Positions 45,422 through 55,719 of a stretch of DNA of 64,000 bases are shown here, one piece after another. Numbering within the stretch: the first letter of the stretch is position 1; every line of letters starts with the position of its first letter. Source of the DNA: Homalodisca vitripennis (lineage: Eukaryota; Arthropoda; Insecta; Hemiptera; Cicadellidae); contig NC_060212.1 of the NCBI RefSeq assembly GCF_021130785.1, forward strand, positions 150,812,501 to 150,876,500, in the 5' to 3' direction. Below the pieces are notes generated by a model. It ran no database searches, was not told where the DNA came from, and worked only from the letters and a program-made list of their open reading frames with translations. A program made the position numbers and the translations under genes.

Positions 45422-46153
45422 CTTTGGGATTATACCGACCACACCAGTATGAAGAACACACAAATATAAATTTATAGAAACAAACATGATAGAACGAAAA
45501 AACAACTCTGTAATTACAAACTTACAAGCATTTCCAGGTATTGTGATCGGTATTGGTGTCGCTGTTATCTTATCTTTCTCGAGAATCCCGATTACGGCAG
45601 GCCGCGCGGCATCACATGATTTGCATGGTACATAATTGCCTTTCCATTACAATTCAATTTATATTTCTGATCAGACCCTCTAGAATTTGATATTTTACTG
45701 ATAGGTACTATCTCGAGGTACTATCTCGAGGGATGTTTTTCTTTCGTTAACGGTGCTGCCGAAGCCCGCGCTGATGGCTGGAGGCACTCGCATTTTGGGT
45801 GGCGGAATGTGATCAAGAATAAAAACAAGTTTTGAGTGTTTTTTTCAATAAAGAGTTTAGTTTTAGTTTGGTAATGTTTGTTTTTATTGAATTTTTGTGT
45901 TTGGAGAAATGTAGAGGTAAAACACGAAGTATAACAAAGCGACGCACCAGCTGAACGGGTGGCGAGACTCTGCAATCACGTTATCTACTAGACCGCTCGA
46001 CTTTGACCTCTGTCTGAGGATGGGGAGGGGTTTGCGATAAGACAATTCCTGTTTTATATTGACGAAATATTGTTTTACGCTAATCTAGTAATCAGTAGAA
46101 GCAAAATGTCAAATAACGATTCATGTCTGGGTGTGGTCGGTATAATCCCAAAG
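45422..46153. mobile_element. TA-flanked MITE with 24 bp perfect inverted repeats
   Basis: CTTTGGGATTATACCGACCA plus CACC at 45422 is repeated exactly in reverse to 46153. TA duplications are at 45420-45421 and 46154-46155. The 732 bp interior includes a segment (about 45622-45760) shared with the repeat at 53205-53775. No transposase; Tc1/mariner-like mobilisation is inferred from the TA target. Confidence 0.8.
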
Positions 46154-46510
46154 TACCTATTTTCCACTATGAAACCATCAACCCTCCCAGCGTTAGAAGT
46201 CGATTATTCGATGTCGAAGTACACCGCTGGAGCGTCAGTCGTCGAATAATCGACGGGTAGACAGTAGTTTACAAAGACGCCGCTAGATGCGTTTCTATCG
46301 CAACAAACGTCAAGTATCGTATATCGTTGTAAAGAGCAGATTACAAGCTTTCTGCCGTGTACTGTCTCAAGACAGTTATAATGTTTGGTGAGCTGTACGG
46401 CTTGTAGAAAAACAACGACGTGTTACTGACAGCTGTTCTTGCACAAACAGGTTGCCGTAGCGTTGTTTTGTCGTGGTCAGTTCGTGTTTATAGTTGGTTA
46501 TCTTTTGAAA

Positions 46511-48341
46511 ATGAGTGACAATTTACGTTCTCAATCTAGTCCTATACGGAATATATTAGACGAAGTGATTTCTAGTGAAGATGAGAGCAATGGAAGCGAC
46601 ATTGATGTGGGAAATATTCCATCTGACCATTCACTAACAGATTTTTCATCGGGCAGCGGTGAGGAATACGTTTCCCGATTATGAAGACTTGGAAACATCT
46701 GACAAAGAAAACTCCAGGTAATGAAGATGATGTTTCTGATAATGGTAGTGTTGTCGGTGATAGGCCTGCAGGCGTTTGAATCCATGGCTCAGAATTTATC
46801 CCCCAGAGCCAGAAAAGGACATTAGGTCTCAGTTCCAAGTCAGAAATCCTGGTATAAAAAAATTGCCCTCCTCGTAATAGTAGGCCCATTGAGTATTTGA
46901 ATTTGTTTCTAACTGCAGCTTTTTGGCAGTTACTAAACTAGAGAAAACTAATGCATATGCTGACAGAGCAATAGCTAAAAAACGAAATGAGGGAACCCTA
47001 TCGAGAAATTCAAGGTGGACAAAATGGTCACCAGTCACAGTAGCTGAGATGAAAAAAATTTATGGCATTGACCATAAATATGGGGATTGTTATAAAAAAA
47101 AATATGAAGCACTACTGGGATGTTAGGACCTCTCAGGGTACACCATTTTATTCCATGGTTATGAAATCAAGCAGATATTTTCTAATTAGTGGTTTTTTTG
47201 CATCTGTCATCAGCAGTGAACATTGAGATAGGTCAGCCCGGTTATGATCCCTGGCAAAAAGTAAGATACTTTCTTGACCATCTAAATTTAGCTTTTGCTA
47301 GGCACTTTGTACCTTTCCAAAGTGTTTGTATTGATGAAAGCCTAATTGGGATGAAGAATAGGTGCACCTTCATCCAGTATCTTCCTAACAAAAAACATAA
47401 ACAATATGGGATCAAAAAATTTGAGGCTTGCGATAGCTCAAACAAACTATGTATTGCGTGTTGAACTTTATAGTGGAACTGACTATCTAGCAGTTCACCG
47501 CAATGATATAAATGAACCAGTCTTGTTCACCGAAAGAGTTGTGATGAATATTATGCATAAATGTGGACTCTTGGACAAGGGCTACCATTTGTTTACAGAC
47601 CAGTTCTATACAAAAATTCCACTAGCAAATAGTCTGTTGTACAGAAAAACCTTTTTAACAGGTACCATAAATAAAAACTCTAAATTTTTACCCAAAGCTG
47701 TCAAGAATGCAGACCTGGAGCCCAGAGAAAACCATATATTTTAGGAAAGGAGATTTACTGCTTGTCAAGTTCAAGCAGAGAGCTGGTAAAAAAGCCTGTG
47801 TTTGCTCTGACAACTGCATGTCATGCAGAGGATCAGCTGATAAGAAGCAAAAAAAGGTCTGGAAGGGATGAAACCTCTTCTCATTCATAAGTATAATCAG
47901 GACATGGGAGGTGTGGATGTAAGCGATAAGTGTGTGTTTCACACTACTTGCAACCGCCAGACAACTAAGTACTGGAAGAAGAAAATATTTTTTCAATCTG
48001 TTTGATTTGGCTCTTTTTCAACGCTTATGTTCTATACTCCCTAAACACTGACAAGCCCATGGACAGGAGAAATTTCATTGTAAGCATCGTGGACACTCTT
48101 GCTGCCAGTGAAGAGCCTGTGGTTGTAGGACCTGCTGGTGACGCTGGACCTGATCCTCATCGACTGGAGCGTCTTCCTGGGGGTCCAAATGAGGAAGTGT
48201 GTTGTTTGCAATAAAGGAAGATCCACCTTCTGGTGTCCAGGATGCAACTGTGGTGTGCATCCCAAGTGCTACCATTTACAAAAACACTTTTGGCGGCCCA
48301 TGAGGGCGTGGAAAAAAGAGAAGGCGACGGGAGAGCAGTAG
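46511..48341 (+). pseudogene. piggyBac transposase with intact DDD but several frameshifts
   Basis: Starts MSDNLRSQSSPIRN and an acidic stretch. Then come shifted pieces PIEYLNLFLTAAFW and TNAYADRAIAKK. The core has SVCIDESLIGMKNR (first catalytic Asp), KHKQYGIKKFE, YHLFTDQFYTKIPLANSLL (second), and NQDMGGVDVSDKC (third). The C-terminal cysteine-rich domain reads CVVCNKGRSTFWCPGCNCG with HPKCYH. At least five frameshifts or stops (near 46682, 46780, 47126, 47745, 47870). A related C-terminal fragment lies at 61640-61960. Confidence 0.88.
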
Positions 48342-48535
48342 CAGTTCCTCTGACTGAGCAATATCAGCCTTTTCCAAGATTGTACATAGTTTCGTTTTTT
48401 AGTTGTAATTATTCTAAAACTATATTATAATGATCTAAGTGTTTATATTTTCTAACAGAAGACTAAATTGTGGACAAAATGGCTATTTTGGATTTTTAAC
48501 TTTTTGGTTGTGTGTTTTCTAGGGGGGGCGCCAAA

Positions 48536-48556
48536 GTTAAAAAAAAAAAAAAAAAA
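48536..48556. repeat. Poly-A run in the piggyBac 3' region
   Basis: About 20 A residues downstream of the transposase reading. Not at an element boundary. Confidence 0.7.
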
Positions 48557-49256
48557 TTACATTTTCAAGGCAAAAAAGTTTATAAAATTCAAGGTAAAGG
48601 ACATTACATTTATTTTTTATATAATCTCTATTCATTTTTAAATAAAATGATATATAACAATGCATGGTTTTGTTAGTAAATATGACAGCTCTATATTTTT
48701 AAAAAAAACCCTTACAAATGGTAGAAAATGGCTATGACGCCAAGAGGTGTTACAGTGGACGCTTGGAGGGTTAAAAACTGTCTGAAACTACTTTCTACTT
48801 AAAAAATAATGTACACTTTGTAAAATATCAACAACAAAATTTACACACTTTTGTACATAGGTATTATAGTTAGGCGGTGGTAACACAAATATGGTGAGGC
48901 ACACATAAGGGATGCAATCCTTTTTTACAGCGTTTGCACACAAATGTGGTTTTCATTTTATTGAAGTTTACTTTTTATGTTAGTAAAACATTGTTAGTAA
49001 ACTATTTATCAACAAACAAACACTGTGGAAGCAGCAACACAAACAACCAAACACAGAGGTTAGACGTGAACTATCAGCTGACACAACTTTGTCTGATGCA
49101 ACAACCACGGCCATTTCTATCATGGCTAAACACCTGACTAACCTTACGATATTACTATTATTATTTTTTTTATGTAGATTGGTTCATTCTGATTGTTTGT
49201 ATACCAACAAATTTAGAACAAGTTGAAAAATTATTGCGGTATGACTTTTACTCCGA

Positions 49257-49320
49257 ACGTCCGTATATACGGACGTCGGCATTCTTCAGTAGTTATTCAA
49301 ACGTCCGTATATACGGACGT
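49257..49320. repeat. Two copies of a perfect 20 bp palindrome
   Basis: ACGTCCGTATATACGGACGT occurs at 49257-49276 and 49301-49320, 44 bp apart, 14 bp from the right end of the piggyBac-like element. The position suggests subterminal transposase-binding sites. Confidence 0.85.
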
Positions 49321-49672
49321 TGGCACTAAAAGGGTTAATTTTATTTTTTTCTATTTTTTGGGGGGGTAAACGGCCCCGGTGACAATCAGGACTAATTTTT
49401 TCGGTGAAACTACGTTAACCTGTGTTAGTATGCAAAAAATTACGGCGATCGGAGCGGAAAGTCGCTGATCTTAAGATTTACCCAAATTTCCTTTTGTGCC
49501 ATTAATGATATAACAGCTGGGTCTTTGAATGTTTTAGTTGTGTATTTACGTTTTTGGTTATTTTCTTTTTATTTGTTGTGTTTGTAATTGTTTGTTGCAA
49601 TTGTTTTCAGGTAATTATATAGTATTTAATCCTTTAAGGAGTGTGTGTAACTTTATATTTTTATTTTGCTTC

Positions 49673-49705
49673 CTGAAGATATGGGTATAAAATCCCACAA
49701 ATAAT
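49673..49705 (+). ncRNA. Decayed hammerhead-like motif of Penelope copy 2
   Basis: CTGAAGA (49673-49679), then TGGG-TATAAAAT-CCCA, then CAAATA where GAAA would be expected. Same arrangement as the motif at 25030-25078, with the GAAA box damaged. Expected inactive. Confidence 0.4.
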
Positions 49706-49774
49706 ATAGAAGCATTATATCTTTGTCTTTTTATTTCAATAAGTGAAATACTATATATATGAAATAAGAATAAG

Positions 49775-52560
49775 CCTATACTCATACTTCAGACACCCTA
49801 GGATGTATTTACAGATCTCCGAACTACTCAAATCTGGACCAATCAATTTCTTCACAATTTAGAAATACTGTTAGATGTTTTGTGCACAAAATTTAAACAA
49901 ATTGTAATTGCAGGAGACTTTAATATAGATGTTCTGATAAAAAATGATACTTATAACAGATTTGTAAATATTTTGTCTATATATGGTATGAGGTATATGG
50001 TTAACTTTCCCACCCGAGTAACAGACCACTCTAAGACTGCAATTGACAACTTTATTACTAATATAGAACCAAACAATGTTCGTATAAATGGAGTAATTAC
50101 TCAAATTTCGGATCATGATGGTCAACTAATGAATTTGATGAATGCAGTTTCTGATAGCACAAATTTAACTAGGAAAGAAGTAAGAAAATTTATATTATAG
50201 TTACATAGATAGCATAGACATTTTTTGCAGACATAATAAGCTCAGAATCTTGGTCTGAGGTCTACCAATCTACTGTTAATCTAAAATATGATAGTTTTTT
50301 ACAGTATTTTTAAAAACATTATTTTGATATAGATTTTCCTAATAACGGTATGTAACCCCAGAAAACCCATGGGTAAAAACAAAAGAATGGATTGAATGAA
50401 GAATTAATATAAAACAGAATGAAATTATAGAATTGGAATCTCCCAATTTAGAAGGTTTTTTAAAGATAACAACTTAAAGTTATTAATCAAACATAAAAAA
50501 AGAGAGCTAAAAAGTAATATAGCTAATAGTAAAAAAAACTTACTTTGAGGAAAAAATTGTCATTGTCCAAAAATAAGATTAAAACCACATGGAAATTAGT
50601 TAACATGGGAAGCAGTAAACAGCCAAAAAAATGTAAGGCAAATATTAAATTATTTATCAAGAGAATTACGTAACAACGAGCCTCCAACCCAATTGCTATA
50701 TGTGATACTTTCAATGAGTTTTTTGTTAATGCAGTCAAAGACTTAGTGTTACCGAGAAATTACAGAATATTCTGTCTGCAAATTTGAATTTGTCAAATTT
50801 CCCTACAGTGGACACACCAAAATTTAAATTTGTAATGGCAACAGAAAAACGAAAATGGAAAAAATAGTAAATTCTTTTGAAAAACAAATACTCAACAGGA
50901 AATGATGACATCCCTATTACGATCATTAAGGTAGCCTTGCCTTTTATCAACACCTCCCGCATTCCGCTGACCCATAATAATTAATCATTCTCTAATTTCA
51001 GGAGTATTTCCTGAAAATTTAAATTAGCTTCAGTGTCATTCCTATTTTTAAAAAGGGTAATTTGAAGATGGTATGTCAAGTTTTTACAGACCTGTATCTT
51101 TACTTCCTGTATTTTCAACCCAAAAATTTTAGAAAAAAGTAGTTTTTTTAATCAATGTTTATAATAAATACCTAGGAGTCTAATAAAGGTATTCTTGATC
51201 CAAAGAACAACATGGTTTTAGGTCCAACAAATCTACTATAACAGCCGGTGTTGAGTTATAGAAGTCGATTATTGAATCTGTCGATAAAGGTGAAAAAAGT
51301 AATTTGAATCTTCTTAGATTTGTTCAAGAGCCTTTGATAGCGTAGAAAACATAATTCAAAGTTTTTTTAAAAAGGTGGGATCGTGGCTTCAAAATTCCTT
51401 CTAAGAGTGGAGAACACTGAGTTTAACTTGGTTCAAATCATATCTATCCAAAGAAAACAATAATGTTTGAAATAGACCATGTCTTGGATAGTAAAAAAAA
51501 TTAAGTATAAAGAAAAAATATTTTCCTCTCACCCATTTTAAAAGTACAATATGGAGTCCCACAGTGATCGATTTTTTAGGTCTTTCCTTTATTATTCTTG
51601 TGCTACCGTAAAAGGTTTACCTGGAGTAGTACAGTAATTATCAACAATAATGTCTGTCTTTATGCAGATGATACTAATGTAATCGTAAATGCAAAAACTC
51701 TGAAGAATTAGTTGAATTTTCATCGAACATTTTGGCCTATCGACATTAATAAAAGACTTTTTAAACAGTAAAAAACCTTCTTTTAAACACATCTAAATCT
51801 AAGTTTTGTTTCCTTTTTCACAACAAAACAAACAAGTATAAAAATTTTTCCTACAGTATTGAGTGGACAATGAAATATTGGAGCAGCGATGGAGGAAAAC
51901 AAAATTTTTCTATTTCTAGGCTTGACTATAGACGAAAACTTAGCCTGGGAAGAACATGTTAATCCTTGTAATTCGTAAAACGTCTAGCGGTCTTTACGGC
52001 TTTAAGGAGACTAGAGCCCATTTCATGTAATATTGAAAAACTTTAAAAAATTTATATTATGCTTTAATATCCATTCAACATATTTCCCCTACGGAATTTG
52101 CATTTATGGATCAACAAGAAAAAGAAATATGGACCAACTTTTAATGCAACAAAAAAGGCAACTAAGAAAATCATGTTTTAATTTTGAAGCAAACAGAACT
52201 CTGTTAGAACATTTGTTTCAGAACTTAATATATTTAACAGTTTACACAGTTTGTACATTACAGTCAGTTAAATTGTATTTATCAATAAAAGAATTGCAAT
52301 AGGTAATACACATCCCATAGGTATAACACTAGGTCACATAGATTGGGTTGAACCTCATAAATTATTATTTTTTAAAACAAAAAAAAACCCACTTTTAAAG
52401 GAAATAAATTTTTTGAATATTTACCCCAAAATCACATCAAAAAAGAGCCAAAACCCTAATACCTTTTTTAAGATTGTTGAAAAAATTCTTAGCACATGCT
52501 GCTTTTTTACTTTATAGAAGAGTTTAATTTTCTCACAACAATTAAAATGTCAGCAATAAA
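49775..52560 (+). mobile_element. LINE copy D (different family from A-C)
   Basis: A plus-strand non-LTR retrotransposon. Endonuclease pieces at 49800-50200, RT finger SNRK/STGNDDIPITIIK near 50900, HGF-like text near 51210, LYADDTNVIV at about 51660, and a C-terminal tail near 52390-52520 (KFFEYLPQNHIKKEPK). Strongly decayed. Resembles LINE E. Confidence 0.8.
49800..52520 (+). pseudogene. LINE D endonuclease-reverse transcriptase, decayed
   Basis: The best piece is the endonuclease at 49880-50200: IVIAGDFNIDVL, VNFPTRVTDHSKTAIDNFI and QISDHDGQLMN, which hold the catalytic Asp/Asn and Asp-His residues of this nuclease class. GCIYRSPN precedes it in another frame. The RT is broken into many frames but keeps YADD. 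Confidence 0.75.
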
Positions 52561-53204
52561 ATATGTTCGTAGAACCATAAGATTAAACAGCGGGGGCGGC
52601 AAATCACGAATTTGACGTTACCAACGTATTCTGCTCACCCTCCTGAACAAAAAATATATATAGTACTAATGGGGTGCAAATGACAAATAAAACATGAATT
52701 TTAGGGTGTATATTGATAATTGGGTTAAGTTCCTAATGTTTTAATGTTCAGTTTTGTGTGCTGTGTCTGGAATAATCTGTTTACGTACTTGAATATTAAT
52801 CTATGCGGCCCGGGACTGATAGCAGCGCCTGATAACGTACCTGTTATCTGAGTTCCCCCGGGGCATGGGACAGTTCTACACAAGATAATCGTGTCAGTCA
52901 GGTAGGTCGGATTGAGTGAGTGCGTTTACAATGATGAATCAACCATCCACTAGTTCAACCTAACCCTAGTGAATTGTGTGTGTCGGAGTGTTTCGTATGG
53001 CACCTTAAAGAGTTTACGTTATCAACCGAAACGAAATTATCCTCATTTTAATTGAACATGGAATTTTTTAAAATGAGTGTATGAGTTCGTGTCAGCAGCT
53101 GCTGCTCCAGCTGTATCCGCCAACAACACTAATGGTATGTGTTCTCTGATCCATCTATATATTTGAGTTTTTCTTGGAGATTATTATTTTGTTTTTTTAA
53201 CTTT
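52561..53204. other. Unassigned stretch
   Basis: Locally GC-richer (a CCCCCGGGGCATGGGAC run near 52855). No coding or repeat structure identified. Confidence 0.4.
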
Positions 53205-53274
53205 ACATAATTGCCTTTGCATTACATTTCAATTTATATTTTTGATCAGCCCCTCTAGTATTTTATATTTTACT

Positions 53275-53316
<42 letters not shown>

Positions 53317-53775
53317 TTTTTTTTCCCTTCTGAGGGGAAGAGGAAACACTTTGTCCCCCGCACTTAGTCCTAAAAGGGACCTTGTTGCGCCTCCCTTACT
53401 TTTATTTGTTGCCCTCAAAAACCGAGGCTTTTGCAAAAACCAATCAGATTTAAGGCTCCTGTTCTTTGATGTCCTTGGGGCTGAGGAGGAATCTCCCAGG
53501 TATCTTTTCCTAGTCCTCTACGATGGCAGGAGGACAATCCAACCAAAATGTTGCTTCCCGCGCTGACATCCTCTCTCCTCTCCACAGAGTCTACATTTCG
53601 CTGCTTGCTCTTGCCGACTAAAGGCCTACCTTCAAAAGGTGCTTTCCCCTCAGAGGGCCCAATGTCCCCTGTCAACATTCCTAATATATTCCTAATATAT
53701 TTTACTGATAGTTACTATCTCGAGGGATTTTTTCTTTTATTGACATCAGCGCCGCGGGGCAGCGGCCGAGACACT
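53205..53775. repeat. Dispersed repeat (related to 45622-45760), split by a retroposon
   Basis: Left part ACATAATTGCCTTTGCATTA with TTTGATCAGCCCCTCTAG, and right part TTTTACTGATAGTTACTATC with TCGAGGGATTTTT and GCGCC, match the 45.6 kb copy on both sides of the insertion at 53275-53696. Confidence 0.7.
53275..53696 (-). mobile_element. Poly(A)-tailed retroposon or processed transcript copy
   Basis: A run of T (53277-53324, with one G) is the poly(A) tail of a minus-strand insert. AATAAA lies about 80 bp before the tail on the minus strand (in CAACAAATAAAAG). ATATTTTACT at 53265-53274 and 53697-53706 is the target duplication, and the uninterrupted site is visible at 45.7 kb. The insert is about 420 bp and GC-richer than its surroundings. 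An 87-codon frame (53415-53678) starts MLTGDIGPSEGKAPFEGRP but matches no family I know. Confidence 0.75.
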
Positions 53776-54289
53776 CGTAATTAATTTTTTTCTCGAAATT
53801 AAGAAAAACATTATTTATTTTGATCAAAATTCTGCTCATTTCTGTATTATTTTTCATTTACGTTTGCAAAGATGGCGGCGCAACCGATGACGTCATCACG
53901 AGGTTCAATCATTGGCCACAAAAGGTCACGTGACGCTAGACGTGGATGTAGAACATGGAGATATTACTGAAAAGTTATTTAATTTTTCATTTTCTAAAAC
54001 TTCGTTATTTCTCATTTCCACCCCATCAAACCTTATACTTTTTTGTTCTATATGACGATTCCAATAAGTTTTTAACGCAAAACTCGTATTTTTCCGCCCC
54101 GGCCGTTAATATGATAATTACCAAATATGTTAGTTTGGTGGTTATAAAAAATTTTAATTAAGTATAAATGAGTGTGTAATGGCATTGTTCTGTCTTTAGA
54201 TTGTTTACAATTCTGTATTGTAATGATAGTGTACTACTAAGAAAAAAAAAAAATATATAGAAATAAGATAAAATATGACACTATTCTTG
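53776..54289. other. Unassigned, perhaps 3' UTR of the LINE ending at 54345
   Basis: No coding signal. A GATGGCGGCGCAACC / TGACGTCATCACG stretch (about 53870-53920) contains a CRE-like TGACGTCA palindrome. Confidence 0.4.
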
Positions 54290-54345
54290 TTGTACTTACT
54301 GTGCAAATATGAATAAAGATGATTGATTGATTGATTGATTGTCCA
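54290..54345 (+). repeat. LINE 3' tail (GATT repeats)
   Basis: AATATGAATAAAGATGATTG followed by ATTGATTGATTGATT, the AATAAA-plus-microsatellite form seen at 23640-23697. Confidence 0.7.
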
Positions 54346-55719
54346 TGTAAAATCTGACAATAGTTTAGCCTGAAAGCAAAACAAACAAAGGCATTTTTTG
54401 CATTTGTAATATTATTAAGGCATCTCAGTATTGTCTAGTTAACTGTCAATAAACTGATACCTAATATATATGTACATAGGTATACCGTAAACAAAACATT
54501 TTACCCATGTTATATACAAATCACCCAAAGACAATCTGACCGGTTAAAGAAAAGCAACTGCTTGTTCTACGGATGAAAATTACCAATGCAAGAAGAAATG
54601 TTTTTATAAGATGATTAGTAACCCAACAAAAACTAAACCCTACTATCAACACTTGAGTAATTTGACACTTTCTTTTAATTCTCCCCAGACAAACAAAGGA
54701 TTTGAACCTACCTTCTTTATCCTCACAACAAACTTTAACTAATAGAAGATCTCTAGGTACAGTCCTATTCAAGACTTGACTTTACAGAAATAGTACCAAT
54801 ATTAAACAAGTGCTCGTTTTAAATATCATCAAGCAATTAACACTATCAGAAAACACACATAACTCTCTAATTCTAGAATGACGCGCCAACGCTCAAAGAG
54901 ACAAGAGCAAGAGTATATTTCTGTTATCAGATTTAGATAACAAGTCCACTGGTTCAGCAGTCCACTAATGATTATAACAAAGGAACGGGCTACGCAGTAA
55001 GCATTGTTATTTTTGCAAGGCAAGCAGCACAGGCCATAGAGTTGAAAATGAACAAGACTCAGAAACTCTTGAATAAAACTACCAACATATATTTGACAAT
55101 ATTGTGGTAAATAGTAATACAACATTAAATATTAATTTAACAAGAAAATAGATAACATATTTTCAGAAAACGTTTCTGATTATATCCCATAATTAAAATG
55201 AAATTCTGCCTTCTACCGATGGAGAATTAGAGTAAAACAATTCACATATGTTACGTCTGTTATATTTGAATATGTGAATCCTATAAATTCAAATGAGATG
55301 AAATAGAAAATACTTTGATTAATGTCATTACGATCATTCGATTTGGATTGTCTGGTCTACCTCAAATTGTTAGCGATAGACTTAACGAACGAATTTAACT
55401 AAAATTCATCATTAAAACAAGGGAAACCGACTTTATACGGCCAAGAATAGCCGTTGGCTTTGAGTATGGACAGCTAAAGTCGATGCGATAGTTAAGGAGA
55501 ATTGAAGCAGTGGCTGAAACAAGGACCTTCGGTCACGAAGATTTTTTCGGCACAAACACAATTAAATTCCAACTTTCTATAACTTCAATTGTATAATCTA
55601 TAAATATTATTTCTGTATGGGCACAATTACAAAGTTACAGCTCTTTAAGCCAGATGACGTTGAAAGCCTTTTTGCAGAGAACATTATTCTTTCATATTTG
55701 TATTTATTTCTTACAGATT
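54346..55719. other. Unassigned AT-rich stretch
   Basis: A 98-codon minus-strand frame at 54829-55125 has no recognisable motif and is likely chance. Nothing else supported. Confidence 0.4.

Larger units (their letters stand above)
46182..48770 (+). mobile_element. piggyBac transposon (CCCTCC(A/C)AGCGT termini)
   Basis: The right end is flanked by TTAA (48771-48774); the left flank is TCAA (46178-46181), one base off. Inverted termini are CCCTCCCAGCG and CCCTCCAAGCG. A subterminal inverted pair GTCGATTATTCGA/TCGAATAATCGAC occurs at 46199-46254. It encodes a complete-order but frameshifted transposase. Confidence 0.88.
44913..49334. mobile_element. piggyBac-like element (CCCTTTTAGT termini) inside Merlin
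   Basis: TTAA at 44909-44912 and 49335-49338 flanks inverted termini CCCTTTTAGT(A/G)CCA. Two copies of a 20 bp palindrome lie near the right end (49257-49320). It now contains two later elements (45422-46153 and 46182-48770). Its own remaining sequence (about 1.1 kb) has no recognisable transposase, so it was probably a MITE when it landed. Confidence 0.85.
44020..49481 (+). mobile_element. Merlin DNA transposon hosting three further insertions
   Basis: Inverted termini GTAAAT(A/C)TTAAGATCAGCG lie at 44020 and reversed to 49481. They are flanked by 8 bp duplications CCAAATTG (44012-44019) and CCAAATTT (49482-49489), one mismatch. An 8-9 bp duplication is the Merlin hallmark and agrees with the IS1595-type transposase inside. 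About 4.4 kb of its length is a later piggyBac-like insertion. Confidence 0.85.
42191..49760 (+). mobile_element. Penelope-like element (copy 2), outermost member of a nested cluster
   Basis: The plus-strand Penelope coding region (43320-43960) is followed by a Merlin insertion (44020-49481), then Penelope 3' sequence (49482 to about 49760) with a decayed hammerhead-like motif. A 51 bp sequence is shared between 42253-42303 and 49600-49650, suggesting terminal repeats at both ends. A piggyBac MITE interrupts the 5' part. Boundaries are approximate. Confidence 0.65.

Noticed and set aside
54829..55125. 98-codon minus-strand hydrophobic frame
   Set aside because: No motif, no splice or repeat context; chance open frame in AT-rich DNA.
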